NCBI GenBank assembly: GCA_023460575.1
Contig: JAEWPQ010000092.1
Span: forward strand, 1 to 27,145
Length of the DNA stretch: 27,145 nucleotides
Direction of reading: 5' to 3'
Source of the DNA: Bacillota bacterium
GTDB lineage: Bacteria; Bacillota; Clostridia; Lachnospirales; Lachnospiraceae
This document shows, piece by piece, positions 1 through 7,395 of the stretch (its first letter is position 1; each line of letters opens with the position of its first letter). The translations under genes were made by a program, and so were the position numbers. The notes under the pieces were generated by a model. It saw only the letters and a list, made by a program, of their open reading frames with translations. It ran no database searches and was not told where the DNA came from.

Positions 1-243
1 TCCAAACAGAAAGATGCCGGTTGATGAGAGGCTCATGGATAGAAAGTGTGAATACATCTTGGAGCTGCGCACCGAACCGATTTAAGAAGTAGGCTGCGAC
101 GGAGAGCACACCGTAATCAGGTGCAAGGGTATCGCCATGGCCGTACCCGATGAGGTAGACAATGTGAGTTGTCTATAAACTTAAGGTGGTAACACGGGAG
201 TAACTCTCGTCCTTTTGGAAACATGAGGACGGGAGTTTTTTTA
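1..243 (+). promoter_or_regulatory. T-box riboswitch leader (tyrosine) of tyrS, 5' end probably cut off
   Basis: This leader senses uncharged tRNA-Tyr and controls readthrough into tyrS. The conserved T-box sequence lies at 183-200, with the discriminator-pairing TGGT at 187-190, which fits an A73 tRNA. It is followed by a terminator: arms 203-212 and 227-236 with one wobble pair, then a T-run at 236-243. In the specifier loop a GAA is followed by TAC at 53-55, a tyrosine codon, in agreement with the downstream gene. Stem I sequence begins at about the first base, so the promoter and possibly the first bases of the leader lie outside the window. Confidence 0.93.
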
Positions 244-328
244 TTTAAATTAACTCAGCTCTTTGTTTTCTGGATTTCTTATAGAGCATGCAAATATTAA
301 TAATAATATTACAAGGAGATATTGAGTT

Positions 329-1540
329 ATGTTAACACCGAAAGAGCAAATGCGTATCATCTGCAAAGGGGTTCACCAGTGTGTGAATGAAGAGGAGCTG
401 TTTGTCAAACTGGAGAAATCTTATAAGCAGGAAGAACCATTGATTATTAAGTTAGGACTTGATCCTTCCGCACCGGATATCCACCTGGGGCATGCTGTAG
501 TTTTGAGAAAGATCCGGCAGATGCAGGAGCTGGGACATCAGGCAGTTATTATCATTGGGGACTTTACAGGGAAAATAGGGGATCCGACAGGGAAATCGAA
601 AGGAAGAGTGGCATTAAGTGATGAAAAGGTAAAAGAAAATGCACTGACTTATTGTGAACAAATATTTAAAATACTGGACAAAGAGAAAACAATGGTAAGA
701 TTCAACAGTGAGTGGCTTTCAAAGCTGAATTTTGAAGATGTCATTCAGCTGGCTGCATCGTCGACAGTTGCAAGAATGCTGGAACGGGATGATTTTCAAA
801 ATCGTTATAAGAATGGAGTTCCTATCGGTATCCATGAATTTTTTTACCCATTCATGCAGGCTTTTGATTCAGTGGAGATAAAAGCAGATATTGAATTAGG
901 GGGAACGGATCAGACCTTTAACATTTTGATGGGGCGCACATTACAAAAAACAATGGGGGTTGACCAGCAAACTGCTTTATTTATGCCGATTCTGGAAGGA
1001 CTTGATGGTGTAGAGAAAATGAGCAAAAGCTTGGGAAACTATATCGGGGTGAGTGAGCCTGCGGAAGTTATGTTTAAAAAAGTAATGGAAGTACCGGATG
1101 ATTTGATAATCAGATATTATGAGCTGGCGACAGATGAACATCCGGATGAAATTGACAGGGTAAAAGCGGATTTGTTAAATGGAGTCAATCCACGGGATAT
1201 TAAGTTCCAGTTAGCAAAAATTATTACAGGGCTTTACCACGAAGACGAAGATGTGCAAAGCGCCATCTCTTACTATGAGATGGCGTTCAGCAAAAAGGCA
1301 ATACCAAATGATATACCATTATTGCTTTTGGATCTGGAAAAAGATACGGTGAGTGACAGTATTCCCGGACTGATTGAACTTGGTTATATAAAAAGTAAAA
1401 GTGAATTTATTCGTCTGATAAGACAAGGCGGAATCCAGATCAATGGTGAGAAAATGAACGAAGATGAGTTATACAGTGTGTTGTTTAACGGTGATGTCAT
1501 GAAGATTGGCAAAAAAAGATTTGTAAAAATTAATAAGTAA
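329..1540 (+). CDS. tyrS: Tyrosyl-tRNA synthetase (TyrZ-type)
   Basis: A class I aminoacyl-tRNA synthetase that charges tRNA-Tyr in the cytoplasm. The 403-residue protein has the HIGH-type motif HLGH at residues 52-55, after LGLDPSAPDI, and a KMSKS motif at 230-234 (EKMSKSLGNY). An S4-like RNA-binding domain occupies about residues 335-400. Motif wording and length fit the TyrZ-like branch rather than the E. coli/B. subtilis TyrS branch; many Firmicutes carry both, so this may be a second copy. The ATG is preceded by AAGGAG at 313-318. A tyrosine T-box controls it, so it is expected to be induced when tRNA-Tyr is uncharged. Confidence 0.95.
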   Translation: MLTPKEQMRIICKGVHQCVNEEELFVKLEKSYKQEEPLIIKLGLDPSAPDIHLGHAVVLRKIRQMQELGHQAVIIIGDFTGKIGDPTGKSKGRVALSDEKVKENALTYCEQIFKILDKEKTMVRFNSEWLSKLNFEDVIQLAASSTVARMLERDDFQNRYKNGVPIGIHEFFYPFMQAFDSVEIKADIELGGTDQTFNILMGRTLQKTMGVDQQTALFMPILEGLDGVEKMSKSLGNYIGVSEPAEVMFKKVMEVPDDLIIRYYELATDEHPDEIDRVKADLLNGVNPRDIKFQLAKIITGLYHEDEDVQSAISYYEMAFSKKAIPNDIPLLLLDLEKDTVSDSIPGLIELGYIKSKSEFIRLIRQGGIQINGEKMNEDELYSVLFNGDVMKIGKKRFVKINK

Positions 1541-1565
1541 TTTTATTTCTGCGTGTCTATGAAAG

Positions 1566-1592
1566 ACCTCTCACCAGATTATGGTGGGAGGT
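1566..1592 (+). terminator. Hairpin after tyrS, probable terminator
   Basis: Arms 1566-1575 and 1583-1592 form a 10-bp stem with one wobble pair and a 7-nt loop. The following tract (TTTAAAAAG) is only weakly U-rich, so termination may be partial. It separates tyrS from the next promoter. Confidence 0.6.
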
Positions 1593-1606
1593 TTAAAAAG
1601 TATTTA

Positions 1607-1635
1607 TTGACGATGCTGAGAATCTGTGCTATCTT
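1607..1635 (+). promoter_or_regulatory. Sigma-A promoter of the rsgA leader
   Basis: TTGACG at 1607-1612 and TATCTT at 1630-1635 are separated by 17 nt. TGC directly before the -10 makes it an extended -10. The predicted RNA starts near 1642, giving a leader of about 320 nt before rsgA. Confidence 0.65.
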
Positions 1636-1698
1636 AGTTGTAATTGGAAGTGTTATTACCAAAATAACCCATCAGTGGACTTGAAAGGAGAATGTGAT

Positions 1699-1740
1699 AT
1701 GTCAGATGCATTATTTGTGAAAGAGGTAATGAAAGCATAA
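1699..1740 (+). CDS. 13-codon leader peptide upstream of rsgA
   Basis: A short ORF (MSDALFVKEVMKA, then TAA) with a very good ribosome binding site (GAAAGGAG at 1683-1690, 8 nt before the ATG). It lies between a predicted promoter and an intrinsic terminator, where attenuation leader peptides sit. There is no obvious run of one amino acid, so it does not look like an amino-acid biosynthesis attenuator. No known drug-arrest motif was recognised. Translation has not been shown. Confidence 0.55.
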   Translation: MSDALFVKEVMKA

Positions 1741-1755
1741 CTGAATATTGGGCAT

Positions 1756-1968
1756 ATGACAGATATGTTTAATATGCCGCCTATAGACTCTTATATATCG
1801 CTTAACTCTGTTAAACACACGATAAGATGTGTTTTTTTTGTGCCTTTTTTTGGAAAGCCAACCGCAGTGACAGCTCATAAGGGCTATTACCGCGGCATTT
1901 TTATGCCCTTTTTAAACCTTGGCAATGTGGTATGCCAACGAAAAACAGGAAGAGAGGTTACTTGTTGA
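1756..1968 (+). CDS. Possible 70-codon leader ORF crossing the terminator
   Basis: An ORF with an ATG start (MTDMFNMPPIDSY...) runs through the terminator hairpin and its T-tracts, where it encodes VFFVPFF. Its TGA at 1966-1968 overlaps the proposed rsgA TTG at 1965-1967, a TTGA arrangement typical of translational coupling. No clear ribosome binding site precedes its ATG, so it could be chance or be read only by re-initiating ribosomes from the 13-codon ORF. No protein family recognised. Confidence 0.3.
   Translation: MTDMFNMPPIDSYISLNSVKHTIRCVFFVPFFGKPTAVTAHKGYYRGIFMPFLNLGNVVCQRKTGREVTC
1813..1839 (+). terminator. Intrinsic terminator inside the rsgA leader
   Basis: A 7-bp perfect stem (1813-1819/1828-1834) with an 8-nt loop runs into a T-run that ends at 1839. 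A second T7 tract follows at 1845-1851. It lies about 125 nt upstream of the rsgA start, so rsgA transcription needs readthrough or antitermination unless another promoter exists. Confidence 0.75.
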
Positions 1969-2975
1969 AAGAAAAAATGAAAGGCTTTATAACGGCGGTT
2001 CACAGGGAACGTTATGAAGTGAAAGTAAATGGGGAAGATTTGTATGCCAGATTAAAAGCCGGAATATATTTTACAGATCATTGCGAGGAAGAATTCCCGA
2101 CGATTGGTGACAATGTGGAATTGGAGCACAACCCGCTGGGTGACTGTCTGATTATTAAGACACTGGAACGAAAATCCGCATTTTCCAGGAAAGACCCGGA
2201 TGTGGGAATGGGAGAGCAGATCATTGCAGCAAATTTTGATTATATTTTTATTCTTATGTCCCTGAACTATGATTTTAATTTAAAGAGGCTGGAACGTTAT
2301 CTTACCGCCTCGTGGCAAAGCGGTGGGTTGCCGGTTATTGTCCTTACAAAAGCAGACATTGCAGAAGAAACGGAAGAAAAACTGGAACTTGTAAATCAGA
2401 TTGCAATGGGTGTGGATATCTGCATGGTCAGTGCTGTGACAGGTGAAGGTATGGAGCAGCTAAAGCACTATCTGGAGCCTGATAAGACTACTGTATTTCT
2501 GGGATCATCAGGAGTGGGAAAGTCCACCTTCACCAATTATCTGCTGGGAAGAGAGCTTATGAAAACGGGAGAAATCAGGGAAGATGATTCAAAAGGTCAT
2601 CATACAACTACCCACCGTCAGATGTTTGTAATGGATAATGGAGCCAGGATTATTGATACACCTGGGATGCGGGAACTTGGAATGTGGATTGTGGACGACG
2701 GGATGGATTTCAGCTTTTCTGATATCAATGATTTAATCATGCAGTGCAGATTCAGTAACTGCACCCATAACGGGGAACCGGGCTGTGCAGTGACGCAGGC
2801 GATGGAAGATGGGACATTGACAGAGAAAAGATGGAAAAACTACCGTAAAATCCAAAAGGAGTCTAAGTTTCAGGCGGCAAAAGAAAGCAGGCAGCAGGCT
2901 GTTGTAAGAAAAAAGAGTAACAAAAAAAAGCAGGGGCATTTTTCAAAAATGAATGAAACAGGGGGAGAATGGTAA
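1965..2975 (+). CDS. rsgA: Ribosome small-subunit GTPase RsgA (YjeQ/YloQ)
   Basis: A circularly permuted GTPase acting late in 30S subunit maturation. From the TTG start the protein has 336 residues: an N-terminal OB fold, the G4 motif TKAD at about 128-131, the P-loop GSSGVGKST at about 180-188, the G3 DTPG at about 231-234, and the zinc ligands Cys261, Cys266, His268 and Cys274 (wording CRFSNCTHNGEPGC). The C-terminus is Lys/Arg-rich. TTG at 1965 was chosen because AGAGAGG at 1951-1957 lies 7 nt upstream; an in-frame ATG at 1932 has no ribosome binding site and would add 11 residues. It abuts the next gene directly (TAA then ATG). An attenuator-like leader precedes it, which is unusual for this gene. 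Confidence 0.93.
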   Translation: MKEKMKGFITAVHRERYEVKVNGEDLYARLKAGIYFTDHCEEEFPTIGDNVELEHNPLGDCLIIKTLERKSAFSRKDPDVGMGEQIIAANFDYIFILMSLNYDFNLKRLERYLTASWQSGGLPVIVLTKADIAEETEEKLELVNQIAMGVDICMVSAVTGEGMEQLKHYLEPDKTTVFLGSSGVGKSTFTNYLLGRELMKTGEIREDDSKGHHTTTHRQMFVMDNGARIIDTPGMRELGMWIVDDGMDFSFSDINDLIMQCRFSNCTHNGEPGCAVTQAMEDGTLTEKRWKNYRKIQKESKFQAAKESRQQAVVRKKSNKKKQGHFSKMNETGGEW

Positions 2976-3965
2976 ATGAAGATTGTTAAGGCAGAAGAGG
3001 TGCATGTGGAAGAAGCGCTGAAGTTGGCAATAGATGAATACAAAAGTGAGTGCAGGCAGATCAAACAATTACCAGAGATTGACGTTACAGACCAGCTTAG
3101 GGAATTAATTACCGGTTTATTCCGGAAAAACTATGGAGTCGCTGCAATGATCGAGGGAAAAATGGCAGGATATCTTGCATTTACAAGACCCATCGAAGGA
3201 TTCTTCGGAATATGCAGGGGAGCCTATTCCCCATTGGGCGGAAGTGCCTTTTTAGGTAATGACAGAGGAAAACTATGCTCAAAGCTGCTGGCAGCAGCAA
3301 TGGAACAATTGATGAAAGAAGCCCAGGTTACAAGTTTTGCTCTGAGCCGGTATGCCGATGATCCTTTCGTAGACCGGTCACTGGTATTAAATGGTTTCGG
3401 AATCCGGTGCAGCGATGCGGTTATGAATTTGAACGAATTTAAAATAAGAGATACATTTCAGGGTGATATTACTTTTACAGAGCTTATTGATGATGAAAAG
3501 AGAGGTATTCTTGATTTAAGATATGGATTAGTAAACCATTTGCTGGATTCACCGATTTTTTATCCGACTGATATCCGTCAATATATGATGCAGTTTCCCG
3601 GAGAAAAAACGCGTGTATTCGCAGCTTTAAGGACGGATGAGGTGATTGGCTTTTTATCAATACAGGATGAAGGAGAGAATTTTATCAGTGAAACTAATTC
3701 GATGATAAACATCTGCGGTGCATTTATGAAAGAAGAATATCGGGGAAAGCATGTGGCGGGTGATCTGCTGTCATATGTCTGCGATGTGTGTAAGAGGGAA
3801 GGGTTTCAATATCTGGGTGTGGATTGTGAGACCTTAAATCCTACTGCACTCCGCTTTTGGGGGAAATATTTTAAAAACTACACTTACAGCTATCACCGCA
3901 GGATTGATGAGAGGGTCATCGGATATGAAGCATATTTGAAAAAAGAGTGGATATCTCTCATGTAA
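2976..3965 (+). CDS. Two-domain GNAT-family N-acetyltransferase
   Basis: A 329-residue protein with two GNAT-like halves. The C-terminal half has the acetyl-CoA binding pattern RGKHVA at about 256-261, followed by a helix and the conserved NPTALRFW segment at about 288-295. The N-terminal half (about 1-155) has the general fold pattern but a weaker CoA loop (GNDRGKLCSKLL), so it may be a degenerate domain. The substrate cannot be told from sequence. Its ATG follows the rsgA stop without a gap and GGGGGAG overlaps the end of rsgA, so the two are probably co-transcribed and translationally coupled. Confidence 0.8.
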   Translation: MKIVKAEEVHVEEALKLAIDEYKSECRQIKQLPEIDVTDQLRELITGLFRKNYGVAAMIEGKMAGYLAFTRPIEGFFGICRGAYSPLGGSAFLGNDRGKLCSKLLAAAMEQLMKEAQVTSFALSRYADDPFVDRSLVLNGFGIRCSDAVMNLNEFKIRDTFQGDITFTELIDDEKRGILDLRYGLVNHLLDSPIFYPTDIRQYMMQFPGEKTRVFAALRTDEVIGFLSIQDEGENFISETNSMINICGAFMKEEYRGKHVAGDLLSYVCDVCKREGFQYLGVDCETLNPTALRFWGKYFKNYTYSYHRRIDERVIGYEAYLKKEWISLM

Positions 3966-4009
3966 AATAGTACAATAGTGGATAAAGTGAAAGCAGGGGG
4001 GAGTTTGAA

Positions 4010-4867
4010 ATGATTTATTTATCACAATTTTCTTTTCCGGATATAGAAGAGGAATACAGCTTCACAATGGGAGAGAAACGAACTTGTTATGATACCTTTT
4101 ATCCATTTCAGATTCTGTCAAAGAATCATCTGACCAGGCTGGATTTTGAGCCGGTTACGATTTTATATGGGGGCAACGGCTCGGGTAAGACAACCGCTTT
4201 AAACGTGATTGCGGAAAAACTTTGCCTTACCCGGGAGGCTCTTTACAACCGGTCTAATTTCTTCAAGGACTACACGGATTTGTGTACTTATGAAGTGGAG
4301 GAGCTGGTTCCAAAAGACAGCCGGATTATAACCAGTGACGATGTTTTTGATTTTATGCTTAATATCAGGTCTTTGAATGAGGGAATACATCATAAGCGGG
4401 AAGAACTGTTTGGTGAATATTTAGACTCTAAGTATTCAGCTTTCCAGATGAAATCATTAGAAGATTATGATCGGCTTAAGAAGGTTAATATGTCCCGGAG
4501 TAATACTCAATCCCGATACATCAGAAAAAATCTGATGGGGAATGTAAGGGAACATTCCAATGGGGAGAGCGCTTATCTGTTCTTTTGTGAGAAGATTAAG
4601 GAAAACGGATTGTATTTACTGGACGAGCCGGAGAACAGTTTATCGCCGGGACGGCAGCAGGAATTGTTGAAATTTTTAGAGGATTCAGCACGGTTTTTTC
4701 ATTGTCAGTTTGTTATAGCAACCCATTCCCCGTTCCTGCTGTCTATGAAGGGGGCAAAAATTTACGATATGGATGAGGATCCGGTTGATATTAAAAAATG
4801 GACGGAGCTTTCCAATGTACAGGCTTATTATCAGTTTTTTAAAAAGTTTGAAAAAGAGTTTCAATAA
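4010..4867 (+). CDS. AAA/ABC-type ATPase (COG3910-like, OLD/SMC-related head)
   Basis: A stand-alone ATPase of 285 residues with no membrane segment. Walker A is GGNGSGKTT (about 54-62), a signature-like SNGES lies at 183-187, Walker B is LYLLDEPE (about 201-208), and the switch region is ATHSP (237-241). The mix of DEPE and THSP is typical of AAA_15/AAA_21 ATPases related to SMC and OLD proteins rather than transporter subunits. About 120 residues sit between the Walker motifs. No partner nuclease or toxin gene is adjacent, so a defence role is not supported by context. A G-rich ribosome binding site lies just upstream. Confidence 0.75.
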   Translation: MIYLSQFSFPDIEEEYSFTMGEKRTCYDTFYPFQILSKNHLTRLDFEPVTILYGGNGSGKTTALNVIAEKLCLTREALYNRSNFFKDYTDLCTYEVEELVPKDSRIITSDDVFDFMLNIRSLNEGIHHKREELFGEYLDSKYSAFQMKSLEDYDRLKKVNMSRSNTQSRYIRKNLMGNVREHSNGESAYLFFCEKIKENGLYLLDEPENSLSPGRQQELLKFLEDSARFFHCQFVIATHSPFLLSMKGAKIYDMDEDPVDIKKWTELSNVQAYYQFFKKFEKEFQ

Positions 4868-4905
4868 AAAAACATGAATATAAAAAGAAATCAAGAGGGA
4901 TAACC

Positions 4906-5361
4906 ATGAAATTATCATATAGGAAAGCACAAAAGGAAGATGCTGATTTATTAATTCAGATTTATAATGCGGCATTCTACGACGATTACATCAGGTATGG
5001 AGAATGCCCCGCTTACGGAAGGTCCAGGGAACGTATGGAAGAATCCCTGGAAAAATTTCCTAAGGATATTATTTACTGTGATGATACTGCTGCTGGAGTC
5101 ATTTCCGTAGAAGATAAGGGAAACGGAGAATATTATCTTGGCTGTCTTTGTATTATTCCTCCATACCAGGGCAAGGGGATTGGTACTCAGGCCGTTAATT
5201 ATATGTTGGACAGTCATTCGGACTGGAAGAAGATTACCTTAATCACTCCGGTGGATAAAGAAGAAAATGTTAATTTCTATACGGAAAAATGTGGATTTGA
5301 AATTGATGGAAGTCAGATGGAGGGAAATGTCAGGCTCGCGCACTTTATTATGGAACGGTAA
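4906..5361 (+). CDS. GNAT-family N-acetyltransferase
   Basis: A single-domain acetyltransferase of 151 residues. The CoA pyrophosphate loop QGKGIG is at about 88-93 and the C-terminal NFYTEKCGF motif at about 123-131, both diagnostic for the fold. AAGAGGGA lies upstream of the ATG. The gene follows the ATPase after 38 nt, in the same direction, and is probably part of the rsgA transcript. The acceptor substrate is unknown. Confidence 0.85.
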   Translation: MKLSYRKAQKEDADLLIQIYNAAFYDDYIRYGECPAYGRSRERMEESLEKFPKDIIYCDDTAAGVISVEDKGNGEYYLGCLCIIPPYQGKGIGTQAVNYMLDSHSDWKKITLITPVDKEENVNFYTEKCGFEIDGSQMEGNVRLAHFIMER

Positions 5362-5408
5362 ACAAAAGTTTGAGAAGAAATGAAAATAGTAAAGGGGATG
5401 ATGGAGAC

Positions 5409-5681
5409 ATGTATGTTTATTTAATGAAAAACGAAAAGCCTCTCAATGAAGAACTTGTTAAGAAACACGTAGAGCATTTAAAAAGTCTGAAACTTCAAGG
5501 AAAACTTGTACTTTGCGGACCGTTCACCGACTATCCGGGAGGAATGGTTGTTTTCTTAGCTGAGAATATGGAAGAAGCCACTAATATTGCTAAGACTGAT
5601 CCGTTTATTTCTTCAGGGTGCAAGACCTTCGAAATCAGAACATTGGAACATGCAAATGAGGAAAACAATTATCTGTTATAA
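5409..5681 (+). CDS. YciI-like protein
   Basis: A 90-residue alpha+beta protein of the YciI/DGPF-like family. The core MYVYLMKN, the HVEHLKSL helix, GKLVLCGPF and the DPF near the end (KTDPFISSG) fit the family. The biochemical role is poorly defined; members have been suggested to be small enzymes or lactone-type catalysts. The ATG at 5409 was chosen over an in-frame TTG at 5370 because the family core begins there and the extra 13 residues are unlike the family. AAGGGG lies 11 nt upstream. Last gene before a strong hairpin. Confidence 0.75.
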   Translation: MYVYLMKNEKPLNEELVKKHVEHLKSLKLQGKLVLCGPFTDYPGGMVVFLAENMEEATNIAKTDPFISSGCKTFEIRTLEHANEENNYLL

Positions 5682-5699
5682 AAAGAGATGATAAAATCA

Positions 5700-5728
5700 G
5701 GGCAGACAGCATATTCTGCTGCCTGCCC
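5700..5728. terminator. Hairpin between convergent yciI-like and sigma genes
   Basis: Arms 5700-5711 and 5717-5728 form a 12-bp GC-rich stem with one wobble or mismatch position and a 5-nt loop. Read on the minus strand it is followed by GATTTTATC; on the plus strand only by CCCTATTTATGG. It probably serves both converging transcripts, better for the minus one. Confidence 0.65.
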
Positions 5729-5746
5729 CCTATTTATGGCAAAGGT

Positions 5747-6634
5747 TTACATAAAATCAATCAGAAATTTTCTGCGGTTTGGTAAACGAAGTGTGCGTAA
5801 GGCCCGTGATTCAATCTGCCGTATCCGTTCTCTGGTCACACCGATATGATTTCCTACTTCTTCCAGAGTATGGGGCATATATCCATTGAGGCCAAATCTC
5901 ATATTCATGACCATCTGCTCTCTCGGTTTTAACGATAATAATTGTTTGTTAATTTCTTCTTTGAGCATAACATCCACTACACTTTCTTCGGGAGATAATA
6001 TGGTTTTGTCTTCAATAAAATCACCCAAAAAGCTTGCATTATCGTCGCCAATGGGAGTATCCAGTGAAATTGTTGATGCAGAATCCACCATAATACGTTC
6101 TATTCTTTCTGCGGAGAATCCTGTGATATCCGATACGTCCTGAGTTGTAAAGGATTCCTGTTCCTGGTTGAGTTGACGCAGGGTACTGTTTAGCATGTTT
6201 ACATCTTCTCTGTAATGAACCGGTAATCGGATTGTGCGGTCCTGTTCTGCGATTCCACGGGTAACTGCCTGGCGAATCCACCATGTAGCGTAGGTGGAGA
6301 ACCGGTACCCCAGTGTATAATCATACCGCTCAACAGCTTTCATGAGGCCAATATTTCCTTCCTGTATAAGGTCAAGGAGGGTTAGCGATTGAACATATGA
6401 TTCATGCTTTTTTGCAATGCTGACCACAAGCCTGAGATTCGAACAAATGAGTCTGTTTTTTGCTATCTTGTTGCCTTGCGCGGAGAGCTGTGCAAGCTGG
6501 TATTCTTCCTCCTGGGTTAGTAAAGGTGCTTCCCCTGCCTGTAATAAATACATTTTTATAGGATCGCCTATATTTGAATCAAGTTGTTTTTCTAAAACCG
6601 ATGCATCCACATCCTGCTGTTTCGCTTCCGACAT
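5747..6634 (-). CDS. RNA polymerase sigma-70 factor, group 2 (RpoD-like)
   Basis: A 295-residue sigma factor without region 1.1. Region 1.2 starts at DPIKMYLLQAG (about 24-34). Region 2 spans about 55-136 with FSTYATWWIRQ and RTIRLPVH nearly identical to SigA region 2.4. Region 3 is about 140-210, with LDTPIGDDNASFLGDFIED resembling SigA region 3.2. The region 4.2 helix-turn-helix is at about 255-283 (VTRERIRQIE). Because the -10 and -35 contact segments match SigA, it should recognise similar promoters, which marks it as a primary-like paralogue, not an ECF or SigB/SigF type. AGGAGG (complement at 6640-6645) lies 5 nt from the ATG. It follows the L25 gene. Confidence 0.88.
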   Translation of the reverse strand: MSEAKQQDVDASVLEKQLDSNIGDPIKMYLLQAGEAPLLTQEEEYQLAQLSAQGNKIAKNRLICSNLRLVVSIAKKHESYVQSLTLLDLIQEGNIGLMKAVERYDYTLGYRFSTYATWWIRQAVTRGIAEQDRTIRLPVHYREDVNMLNSTLRQLNQEQESFTTQDVSDITGFSAERIERIMVDSASTISLDTPIGDDNASFLGDFIEDKTILSPEESVVDVMLKEEINKQLLSLKPREQMVMNMRFGLNGYMPHTLEEVGNHIGVTRERIRQIESRALRTLRLPNRRKFLIDFM

Positions 6635-6689
6635 TTGGTCCTCCTGTATTCATGATAGTTCCTGTCCGTAATGGCTGCCTGTACCTCTT

Positions 6690-6717
6690 TTTATAAATAA
6701 AACACAGAGCCTGTCAT
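6690..6717 (-). promoter_or_regulatory. Candidate promoter of the sigma gene, overlapping the upstream terminator
   Basis: On the minus strand ATGACA (complement of 6712-6717) and TATAAA (complement of 6690-6695) are separated by 16 nt. The -35 lies inside the terminator hairpin of the L25 gene. Confidence 0.45.
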
Positions 6718-6747
6718 GTCTTATTGCAAATTGACAATCAAGGCTCT
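6706..6747 (-). terminator. Probable terminator after the L25 gene
   Basis: Arms 6706-6712 and 6741-6747 give a perfect 7-bp base (AGAGCCT), with further GTCA/TGAC pairing above it. On the minus strand the stem is followed by GTGTTTTATTTAT. It separates L25 from the sigma gene, probably partially. Read on the plus strand the stem is also followed by T5. Confidence 0.55.
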
Positions 6748-6776
6748 TTTTGGAAGCACCCTTATTCTATGTATCG

Positions 6777-7352
6777 TTATTCAGCTGCCTGCTCAGTATC
6801 CGTTGCAGCCGCATATCTTTTTTCTGTAATTCTTAAGACAATGCTGTCTGTCTCTGCCTGCAGATCAATGCGGTCACTTAAGAATTCGGGAATATCCCCC
6901 ACAGTTACGATTGTTCCAACAGGTTTTCCCTCTAAGTCTATAGTAACAGTATCAATCATATCTTCCGGCAAAGAAGCATATGGGATTTCCATCAGCATCT
7001 TATCCAGTACCCCGGTAACAAATTCGGCATTTTCTAAAATGACGTGTGCCAGGCTGTTTACCTTTGTCTTTGGGTCCAATGCCTGGAAATCAATATACTC
7101 AATTTTACTGTCTGCGAAACATCTGCGGCTGTCCTTAATTTGTGTTATGATTGTCTGATCCTCTAATTTAAGCTGAATCTTGCTTCCCAGCCGTAGTTTA
7201 CGAAGTAGTTTTTCAGCAGACTTCTCTTCCATTTGAATCGATATGGAATTAGGAAGGCTGCCTCCAAAAATGCAGCAAGGCACAATGCCTTTTCTCCGCA
7301 ATTGTTTTGCCTTTAATTGTTCATTACGTTTTTCTACTGTAATAGTATCCAT
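6777..7352 (-). CDS. rplY: Ribosomal protein bL25 (Ctc/TL5 form)
   Basis: A 5S rRNA-binding protein of the large subunit, in the two-domain Ctc/TL5 form: an N-terminal L25 domain (about 1-90, including the LRRKGIVPCCIFGG segment) and a C-terminal beta domain (about 95-180), 191 residues in all. AGGAGG (complement at 7359-7364) precedes the ATG. Ctc in Bacillus is a general-stress protein; here a sigma factor gene lies immediately downstream. The leader carries its own promoter and an attenuator-like hairpin. Residues VPCC replace the usual VPAV/VPGV, a minor oddity. Confidence 0.9.
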   Translation of the reverse strand: MDTITVEKRNEQLKAKQLRRKGIVPCCIFGGSLPNSISIQMEEKSAEKLLRKLRLGSKIQLKLEDQTIITQIKDSRRCFADSKIEYIDFQALDPKTKVNSLAHVILENAEFVTGVLDKMLMEIPYASLPEDMIDTVTIDLEGKPVGTIVTVGDIPEFLSDRIDLQAETDSIVLRITEKRYAAATDTEQAAE

Positions 7353-7395
7353 TGTGATCCTCCTCGTGAATTTTATATTTGAATAAATTTTGCTG

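Larger units (their letters stand above)
1642..1964 (+). promoter_or_regulatory. Attenuator-like leader of rsgA with short ORF and terminator
   Basis: The leader holds a 13-codon ORF with a strong ribosome binding site (1699-1740), an inverted repeat at 1751-1757/1772-1778, and an intrinsic terminator at 1813-1839 followed by a second T-tract at 1845-1851. A second hairpin with a T-tail lies at 1879-1914 (outer arms 1879-1884/1905-1910, alternative inner arms 1894-1898/1903-1907). A small stem at 1919-1924/1933-1938 sits just before the rsgA ribosome binding site. Bases 1774-1780 are perfectly complementary to 1892-1898, and 1748-1756 can pair with 1931-1938 with one bulge, so alternative folds are available. 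The layout is that of ribosome-mediated attenuators of resistance genes. The inducer is unknown. Confidence 0.6.

Noticed and set aside
1932..1964. ATG start for rsgA at 1932
   Set aside because: The ATG is within a small hairpin and has no ribosome binding site. The TTG at 1965 has AGAGAGG at the right distance.
1600..1964. Identity of the rsgA leader with the tet(M) leader of Tn916
   Set aside because: The design is similar, but the tet(M) leader peptide and stem as I remember them differ. No named match is claimed without a search.
4010..4867. Stand-alone ATPase as part of an anti-phage system (OLD/Gabija-like)
   Set aside because: No nuclease or helicase partner beside it; neighbours are acetyltransferases and a YciI-like protein.
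6724..7158. 144-codon plus-strand ORF opposite the L25 gene
   Set aside because: Antisense shadow of a clearly coding minus-strand gene, no family resemblance.
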